Made by a program: the position numbers and the translations under genes | In this document: one piece after another, positions 59,034 to 64,000 of the stretch | How the letters are laid out: every line of letters begins with the position of its first letter | How positions within the stretch are numbered: the stretch's first letter is position 1 | NCBI RefSeq assembly: GCF_023115425.1 | Contig: NZ_CP096032.1 | Location: forward strand, 620,001-684,000 | Direction: 5' to 3' | Length of the DNA: 64,000 bases | Origin: Synechococcus sp. A10-1-5-1 | Lineage (GTDB): Bacteria; Cyanobacteriota; Cyanobacteriia; PCC-6307; Cyanobiaceae | Notes under the pieces: generated by a model | Told to the model about the DNA's origin: nothing | The model's database searches: none | Seen by the model: only the letters and a program-made list of their open reading frames with translations

Positions 59034-59201
59034 ATGGAGCTCAAGCAACTCTTCGATCCCTTTGCACCACAAGTCTTGGGCCGACTTCACGCGGGGGAGG
59101 AACTTCAAGAACCTGGGGACCTGCTCAAATCCGATCTGATCTTCCCGTCGGGTGAACCTTTGCCGCGCTGCTGGCTAACTCCGCACTACAAGCAGACATA
59201 A
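59034..59201 (+). CDS. Small conserved-type protein (FPSGEPLPRCW motif)
   Basis: A 55-residue frame: LKQLFDPFAPQVLGRLHAGEELQEPGDLLKSDLIFPSGEPLPRCWL. I have a sense of similar short proteins in other bacteria but cannot name a family. Starts at GTG 58992 or ATG 59034 are possible. It overlaps the convergent phosphoribosyltransferase gene by 77 bp. Confidence 0.5.
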   Translation: MELKQLFDPFAPQVLGRLHAGEELQEPGDLLKSDLIFPSGEPLPRCWLTPHYKQT

Positions 59202-59829
59202 GCGCTTGCACCTGACGGTCATCAACAGCGTCAAAGGACTCATACCAAGATCCAACAGCCACCAGATCATCCACTTCCGCCAAGGCGATCAAGTCATCAA
59301 GCAGGGGTCGCAGGCGAACCGCGATCGTTCGATCGATCACAGGCACAGCCAAGCTGATCCGGCTCGGATGCCCCTGGCGTAAGGACTGCAGAGCAGCCGT
59401 CACCGTCATCCCTGTTGCCACACCGTCATCCACGACGAGCAGGTGGCGGTCACGCAATGAAGCCAGGGGCGGATCGCCATAGAGACGTTGCCGCCGTTGC
59501 AACTCAGAGTCAGCCTGGAGAACGAGGCTTCGCCGCAGTTGTGGATCCAGGTGTAACTGGCGCAAGTAAGGCTCATCCCACACCAAGACCCCACCGGGGG
59601 CAATGGCACCCACAGCAACCTCAGGAGCATGGGGGTGCGCCAACTTGCGAACAGCCCAACTGCACATCGGCAAGGTCAGTGCACGAGCCAACTCAGCCGC
59701 AACAACAACCCCACCACGGGGCAATCCCACCACCAAGCCTTTGGGATCGGCGTGCCAGGCCCCCAGGCGAGCGATGAGCTCTTGTCCTGCCTGTGCACGG
59801 TTCTTCCACAACAGTTGACGTTCAAGCAT
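59125..59829 (-). CDS. Phosphoribosyltransferase-like protein
   Basis: A 234-residue protein of the type I PRTase fold. LLVVDDGVATGMTVTAAL is the PRPP-binding motif (VVDDGxATG), and GLPRGGVVVAAELARAL the early loop. These stand-alone proteins are often found with stress genes; the substrate is unknown. The last ~30 residues, antisense to the small plus-strand gene, may be an extension. Confidence 0.82.
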   Translation of the reverse strand: MLERQLLWKNRAQAGQELIARLGAWHADPKGLVVGLPRGGVVVAAELARALTLPMCSWAVRKLAHPHAPEVAVGAIAPGGVLVWDEPYLRQLHLDPQLRRSLVLQADSELQRRQRLYGDPPLASLRDRHLLVVDDGVATGMTVTAALQSLRQGHPSRISLAVPVIDRTIAVRLRPLLDDLIALAEVDDLVAVGSWYESFDAVDDRQVQALMSACSAELASSAAKVHPTGRSDRI

Positions 59830-60070
59830 CGATCACTCCTCTGTCCATGGTCATGGGCTGCTCTAAAGAGCTGGGCTCAGGAGTGAGGCATCGCAAGCCA
59901 CTTAACAATGACGGTATTGCGTCGTGATGGAGGAATCTCGCCTTCGGATCCTGCAGCAAAGTGCTCACTCTTGTGCGGCAAACCGAATCCCAAGAAGGTC
60001 CTGATTGAGTTATATACGAAGTAGGAGCCCAGACCAGGACGGTGTAGTTTAAGCCCTGTCACTGGCTCAT

Positions 60071-60090
60071 GGCGGTCAGAAAAGACCGCC
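60071..60090. terminator. Hairpin after the small minus-strand gene
   Basis: Stem GGCGGTC/GACCGCC with an AGAAAA loop, 1 bp beyond the stop at 60092. Minus-strand read-out ends without a T run, so it is a weak or Rho-assisted terminator. Confidence 0.5.
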
Positions 60091-60091
60091 C

Positions 60092-60277
60092 TTAGTATTT
60101 GAATTCATCGAGCGGCAAAGCTTCTTTGAGTTTCTGTAGCAACCCATCCATCCAGGGATACCAAACAGCACCACCGAGGGGCAGCTTGACTGGTTTATAA
60201 ATCGCTCTTGCCCGAATGGTATTGAGCAAAAGACGAGCCTCTTGTTCCGTCAGCTCAACAGTAATCAGTTCGCTCAT
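60092..60277 (-). CDS. Small hypothetical protein, 61 residues
   Basis: ATG 60277. ELITVELTEQEARLLLNTIRARAIYKPVKLPLGGAVWYPWMDGLLQKLKEAL: a beta strand plus two helices joined by a Pro/Gly-rich turn. No family recognised. It is preceded by palindromic elements. Confidence 0.6.
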   Translation of the reverse strand: MSELITVELTEQEARLLLNTIRARAIYKPVKLPLGGAVWYPWMDGLLQKLKEALPLDEFKY

Positions 60278-60353
60278 CGCACCCAATAGCCCTTTTGGGA
60301 AAAACTATCGACTAGGGATGGTGGTTTCGCCCAGTCCACGCCAATCCACTGAT

Positions 60354-60398
60354 AATCTGAGTCAGATTGATAGCGAATTTGCAGCTGAATGCAGCTGC
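60354..60398. promoter_or_regulatory. Cluster of palindromes upstream of the small gene at 60277
   Basis: AATCTGA-G-TCAGATT at 60354-60368 and two GCAGCTG units at 60381 and 60391. They lie between the hypE stop and the next gene's start, so they may be operators for the latter. Confidence 0.4.
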
Positions 60399-60476
60399 AC
60401 TCAATCCGCTCTGCGCTAATGCCGGATGGGGGGGCAGGCTGTCAGCCACCGTTGAGAGCGATCAAAAACAAGAGCT

Positions 60477-61505
60477 CTAACAAATCCGAGGTAAATGCTC
60501 ACCACGACCCACCTCCAAGGGTCGTAGAACGCCCAAGCTGTTGCGAAGGGAAACCGGATGCCGTTGTCGCAGCGACGAAGCGTGATCGAGAGGCTGCATC
60601 ACCTCACCAACACAGGCCGCTTCTGGTCTGTATTGCCTGAGCACATTCAGCACCTGGTCAACCGCCGATGGGGGACAAATCAGCAGCATCCGGCCCTCAT
60701 TCGCCATCGCCAGAGAATCAAGACCCAAGAGGTCGCAAGCTGCAGCAACCGAAGGGTGAATGGGGATCGCCCCCTCGTCTAATTCCACGTCACAGCCAGC
60801 AGCGCGTGCCACCTCATCGATGGCACTGGCCAAGCCGCCACGGGTGAGATCCCTCAAGCAGTGCAGCTCCACCCCCGCCAGCAGCAAGGCCTGCACCGAT
60901 GGCTGAAGGGAAGCCAAATCGCTCTCCAACCCAGAACGCAATCCCAACTCACCACGTGAGACCAGGATCGCCAATCCATGGCGACCGAGATCGCCGCTGA
61001 CGAGAACCGCGTCCCCTGGACGTACAAGCGATGGATGACTGGAGCAGGGGTGTTCCAGCACCCCAATGGCGCTGGTGTTGATGAACAACCCATCCGCTTT
61101 GCCGTGCTCCACCACCTTCGTGTCCCCGGTGAGCAGCGGCACGCCGCACTCCTGTGCCGCCAGGCGGATGGAGTCGACCACCCTCTCAAGGGTGGCCATG
61201 GCCAGGCCCTCCTCAAGAATCAAACCCAAGCTCATGGCAACGGGGCGAGCAGCGGCCATGGCCAGATCGTTCACGCTGCCCAAAACCGACAGACGACCGA
61301 TGTCACCACCTGGAAAGAACAGAGGGCGCACCACGTAGGAATCGGTGGTGAAGGCCAGCCGTCTCCCAGGACTCGTCAAGACAGCTGCATCGTGCAGCAC
61401 CCCGTCGGCCGGGCCGAAGGCAGGCACCAACAACTCTTCGATCAGTTGGTGACTGAGGGAACCTCCTCCGCCATGGGCCAATTGGATCGTCTCCCCCAGA
61501 ACCAT
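60477..61505 (-). CDS. hypE: Hydrogenase maturation factor HypE
   Basis: A 342-residue protein that dehydrates S-carbamoyl-cysteine to thiocyanate for the CN ligands of NiFe hydrogenase. The C-terminal PRIC ends in the acceptor Cys. LAHGGGGSLSHQLI, FTTDSYVVRPLFFPGGDIG, GSVNDLAM and LTGDTKVV are the AIR-synthase-type ATP-binding blocks. Starts 3 bp after hypD. Length is normal. Confidence 0.95.
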   Translation of the reverse strand: MVLGETIQLAHGGGGSLSHQLIEELLVPAFGPADGVLHDAAVLTSPGRRLAFTTDSYVVRPLFFPGGDIGRLSVLGSVNDLAMAAARPVAMSLGLILEEGLAMATLERVVDSIRLAAQECGVPLLTGDTKVVEHGKADGLFINTSAIGVLEHPCSSHPSLVRPGDAVLVSGDLGRHGLAILVSRGELGLRSGLESDLASLQPSVQALLLAGVELHCLRDLTRGGLASAIDEVARAAGCDVELDEGAIPIHPSVAAACDLLGLDSLAMANEGRMLLICPPSAVDQVLNVLRQYRPEAACVGEVMQPLDHASSLRQRHPVSLRNSLGVLRPLEVGRGEHLPRIC

Positions 61506-61508
61506 GGC

Positions 61509-62561
61509 TCAGCGTGCGTAGCGGTAGTAGGCCGCACAGGCACCTTCTGACGAGACCATCGGTGCTCCAAGGGGCTTCTCAGGGGTGCACTCACAGCCAA
61601 AGCGGGGACAGTCACAGGGATTCAGAAGACCGCGTAAAACCAAACCGCTCGGGCAGAGGTCCGGCGAAGGCTCCTTCACCTCCAAGCTGGAGGGCACCAA
61701 GGAGAGGGCATCAAAGGGGGGCCGAAGGCGGTATCCCCCCGCCGTGATTGAGCCCAGGCCGCGCCATGACGTATCAATCGGTTCAAACACCTCCTCCAGT
61801 AGGCGACGGGCCTCGTGATTGCCTCGGTGTTCCACCGCATCGGCGTAGGCGTTCTCCACTCCGTAGGCCCCCCGCTCCAGCTGATCGATACAGCGCTGGA
61901 TGCCCCGCAACAGCGCTTCCGGGCTAAAGCCGGTCACCACAATCGGCAACCGATGACGCAGGGACAGCTCCGCGTACTCCGGCATCCCCATCACCGTGCA
62001 GACGTGGCCGGCGGCGAGAACCCCTTGCACGGCACACACCGGATCCGATAGCAATTGGTCCAGCACCGGGGCCACCCGCACATGGGCCAGCAGTAGGCGC
62101 AGATTTGAAACGCCCGCAGCCAGGGTGCGTTGAGCCAGGAGAGCGGTCGCTGGGGCGGTGGTTTCGAATCCAACGGCAAAGAACACCACCTGCTGATCGG
62201 GCTCTGATCGAGCGATCTCGAGCACATCGAGTGGCGAATAAATCACTCGTATATCTGCTCCCAGGGCCCGTTGACCGAGTAGATCGCGACCATCACTGCC
62301 GGGCACCCGCAACATGTCGCCGTAGGAGCAGAGCACCACATCCGCTCGGGTAGCCAAGTCCAAGGCCTGATCCACCAGCTGGGTATGGGTGACGCAGACG
62401 GGGCAGCCCGGGCCGTGGATGAGCTCGATCGACCTTGGCAACAAGCGATCAATGCCATGACGCAATAGGGCATGGGTTTGACCACCACAGACCTCCATCA
62501 GCGTCCAGGGACGGGTGCAGCGCTGATGGATCTGCTCCAGCAGGGCCTGGGTAGTAGGCAT
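61509..62561 (-). CDS. hypD: Hydrogenase maturation factor HypD
   Basis: A 350-residue Fe-S protein acting with HypC to build Fe(CN)2CO. MEVCGGQTH, HGPGCPVCVT, VGFETTAPATA, GHVCTVMG and the C-terminal cluster ligands (CPSGLVLRG, CDCPRFGCECTPEKPLGAPMVSSEGACAAYY) are complete. Its ATG overlaps the stop of the dihydroorotate dehydrogenase-like gene (ATGA), tying hydrogenase maturation to the nifJ unit. Confidence 0.95.
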   Translation of the reverse strand: MPTTQALLEQIHQRCTRPWTLMEVCGGQTHALLRHGIDRLLPRSIELIHGPGCPVCVTHTQLVDQALDLATRADVVLCSYGDMLRVPGSDGRDLLGQRALGADIRVIYSPLDVLEIARSEPDQQVVFFAVGFETTAPATALLAQRTLAAGVSNLRLLLAHVRVAPVLDQLLSDPVCAVQGVLAAGHVCTVMGMPEYAELSLRHRLPIVVTGFSPEALLRGIQRCIDQLERGAYGVENAYADAVEHRGNHEARRLLEEVFEPIDTSWRGLGSITAGGYRLRPPFDALSLVPSSLEVKEPSPDLCPSGLVLRGLLNPCDCPRFGCECTPEKPLGAPMVSSEGACAAYYRYAR

Positions 62562-63580
62562 CAGATCAACTGCTCCCGCGGCAGGCTGTAACTGCTGATC
62601 GCTCGCCAGTACTGGGCGCGTTCAAACGCCTCTGGATCAGGGCAGCGCAGCAGAGAGAGACTTCCCCGCAAACTGGAGAGGCGCTCAACTCGATGCTGCT
62701 CCAGCCACTGCAGCAACTGATCGCGCATCCTCTGCAAATGCCCAGGGCCATGGCGCAGTAGGGCGCTGACCACATGGGTGACCTGCGCGCCAACCATCAC
62801 CATCCGCACGACATCGTCACCCGTGGCCACCCCGCCACTCGCCGCAAAAGCGAGGGGCACCCGCTGATACAGCAATCCGATCCAGCGCAGGGCAAGACGC
62901 TGATCCACGGGGCTGCTGAGATCAAGCTGAGACACCGTTTCGAGGGTCTCGATATTCACGTTTGGTTGGTAAAAGCGGTTGAACAACACCAGGGATTGCG
63001 CTCCCACCTGGGAGAACTGCTGGGCCATCGAGGCCAACGCCGTGTACCAGGGGCTGAGCTTCACCGCAACGGGCAGGCTTACCGCAGCCGTCACCTGCTG
63101 GACGATCTGGATTTGCTCGTCCTCTAGCTCTGCGCTGCTCCGCTGGGTCTGGCTTGGAACGGTGTACAGGTTCAGCTCGATCGCATGGGCTCCTGCTCGC
63201 TGGACGGCCTGACTGGCCTCAACCCAGGGGCCGCCATGGCAACCATTGAGACTGGCAATCACGGGGATCAACAGCCGGGACTGCGCGGAGCGAATCTCCT
63301 CCAGGTAGCCATCCAAGCCCAAATGAAGCGGTTCGGTGCAGGGCAAGTAGCTCTCCGCTTCTGGATGGCTCTGACGAGCATTCCGTTGATGGTGCAACCA
63401 CTCCTGCCAATCCCGTTCGCCCTGATCAAGACATAAGGAGCGGAGCACCACAGCCCCGGCCCCCTCCTCTTGCAGTTGCTCAAGCCGGTCGAGATCAAGG
63501 CTGAGGGGCGCCGCCGAACCCACCACCAGCGGGGAGGGCAACTCCAATCCCAGATAGCGCGTGGCCAAAGGATTGGTCAT
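62561..63580 (-). CDS. Dihydroorotate dehydrogenase-like flavoprotein
   Basis: A 339-residue TIM-barrel FMN protein. NPLATRYLGLELPSPLVVGSAAPLS, IPVIASLNGCHGGPWVE, AHAIELNLYTVP, the strand PVAVKLSPWYT, and AFAASGGVATGDD fit the DHOD family. In several bacteria and cyanobacteria this homologue follows nifJ, so it is more likely an electron-transfer partner than the pyrimidine enzyme. It overlaps nifJ and hypD by ATGA at both ends. Confidence 0.85.
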   Translation of the reverse strand: MTNPLATRYLGLELPSPLVVGSAAPLSLDLDRLEQLQEEGAGAVVLRSLCLDQGERDWQEWLHHQRNARQSHPEAESYLPCTEPLHLGLDGYLEEIRSAQSRLLIPVIASLNGCHGGPWVEASQAVQRAGAHAIELNLYTVPSQTQRSSAELEDEQIQIVQQVTAAVSLPVAVKLSPWYTALASMAQQFSQVGAQSLVLFNRFYQPNVNIETLETVSQLDLSSPVDQRLALRWIGLLYQRVPLAFAASGGVATGDDVVRMVMVGAQVTHVVSALLRHGPGHLQRMRDQLLQWLEQHRVERLSSLRGSLSLLRCPDPEAFERAQYWRAISSYSLPREQLI

Positions 63581-64000
63581 GGCCCCTTCCTCTGAGCCAG
63601 CGTTTGATACAGCTCCCAGCGACGACGACGGTCAGAGTCCGCCTCCTGGATGAGTCGTTTCGCCTGCTCGGGATGGCTATAGCGGAGCATGCGGAAGCGA
63701 TTTTCGGCCTCTAGGGATTGATCGAGCGGCATGCTTGGCTCTGGAGAATCGAGCTGCAGGGGGTAGTCCCTACGGGGGTCGTAGCGGTAAAGCAGCCAAC
63801 GTCCGGACTCCACCGCCTGCTTCTGGTGAGCCATGCCCCGGGCCATGTCAATGCCGTGAGCGATGCAATGGGAATAGGCCAGGATCAGTGAGGGACCTGG
63901 GTAGGCCTCCGCCTCCAGGAACACCCGAAGGGTGTGTTCATCGCGGGCCCCCATCGCCACGCTGGCCACATAGACATGGCCGTAGGACATCGCCATCAGG
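63577..64000 (-). CDS. nifJ: Pyruvate:flavodoxin/ferredoxin oxidoreductase, C-terminal part
   Basis: The last ~140 residues of a protein that continues beyond the window. MSYGHVYVASVAMGARDEHTLRVFLEAEAYPGPSLILAYSHCIAHGIDM is the conserved C-terminal TPP-domain stretch of NifJ/PFOR, with the Fe-S ligand Cys in YSHC. The enzyme converts pyruvate to acetyl-CoA with reduction of flavodoxin or ferredoxin. First visible gene of the fermentative unit. Confidence 0.93.
   Translation of the reverse strand, partial: LMAMSYGHVYVASVAMGARDEHTLRVFLEAEAYPGPSLILAYSHCIAHGIDMARGMAHQKQAVESGRWLLYRYDPRRDYPLQLDSPEPSMPLDQSLEAENRFRMLRYSHPEQAKRLIQEADSDRRRRWELYQTLAQRKGP

Noticed and set aside
59877-60062. 61-residue minus-strand frame
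   Set aside because: No family, no ribosome-binding site and unremarkable composition; treated as spacer.

Overview
The window looks like a picocyanobacterial chromosome (Synechococcus/Cyanobium type). The evidence is a phycobilisome rod-linker gene with a CpcD-like tail, two high-light-inducible proteins, several families known mainly from cyanobacteria (DUF2808, DUF2811, DUF3318, DUF3386, CGLD27, SelD fused to a flavoprotein domain, long-form CbiX), a group 2 sigma factor and very tight gene packing. Most of the window is GC-rich. A central block from about 40.4 to 57.1 kb, and a short block at about 11.7-13.0 kb, are visibly AT-richer and carry accessory genes.

Layout. 1-7.2 kb: a minus-strand operon of a polar amino acid ABC transporter (binding lipoprotein, two permeases, ATPase), an MFS transporter and the start of SelD. 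7.4-11.6 kb: a UPF0114 membrane protein, pyrC, a rod-linker gene with a frameshift and no ordinary start codon, and a porin. 11.5-13.2 kb: an AT-rich insert (DUF202 and DUF1003 proteins) bounded by two diverged direct repeats of about 150 bp. 13.0-40.3 kb: core and semi-core genes, including DUF2252, a PGM1-like ATP-grasp ligase, UspA, glutathione reductase, AGCS and NCS2 transporters, carB, rsfS, asparaginase, tRNA-fMet, CbiX, a HLIP, and a 759-residue symporter fused to a solute-binding domain.

40.5-57.1 kb is an AT-rich accessory island with a stress-tolerance flavour. It holds a membrane desaturase, a cyclopropane-fatty-acid synthase paired with a divergent sigma factor, a GAF-GGDEF protein with an altered signature, Hsp20, an RtcB-family protein that has lost most of its catalytic ligands, four small ribbon-helix-helix proteins (three of one subfamily), a second HLIP, a P2-type cation ATPase, an atypical LuxR regulator and the trehalose genes otsA-treS-otsB. 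57.9-64 kb returns to GC-rich sequence: a HicA-like two-domain protein, a phosphoribosyltransferase, and the minus-strand unit nifJ - dihydroorotate dehydrogenase-like - hypD - hypE. This last unit points to pyruvate fermentation and NiFe-hydrogenase maturation, a trait found in only some picocyanobacteria.

Taken together, the island genes could let the cell remodel membranes, make trehalose, handle cations and rewire transcription under stress. That reading is inference from gene content. The strongest unusual signals are the apparently catalytically dead RtcB homologue, the repeat-bounded insertion, the family of stand-alone RHH proteins and the symporter/binding-protein fusion.
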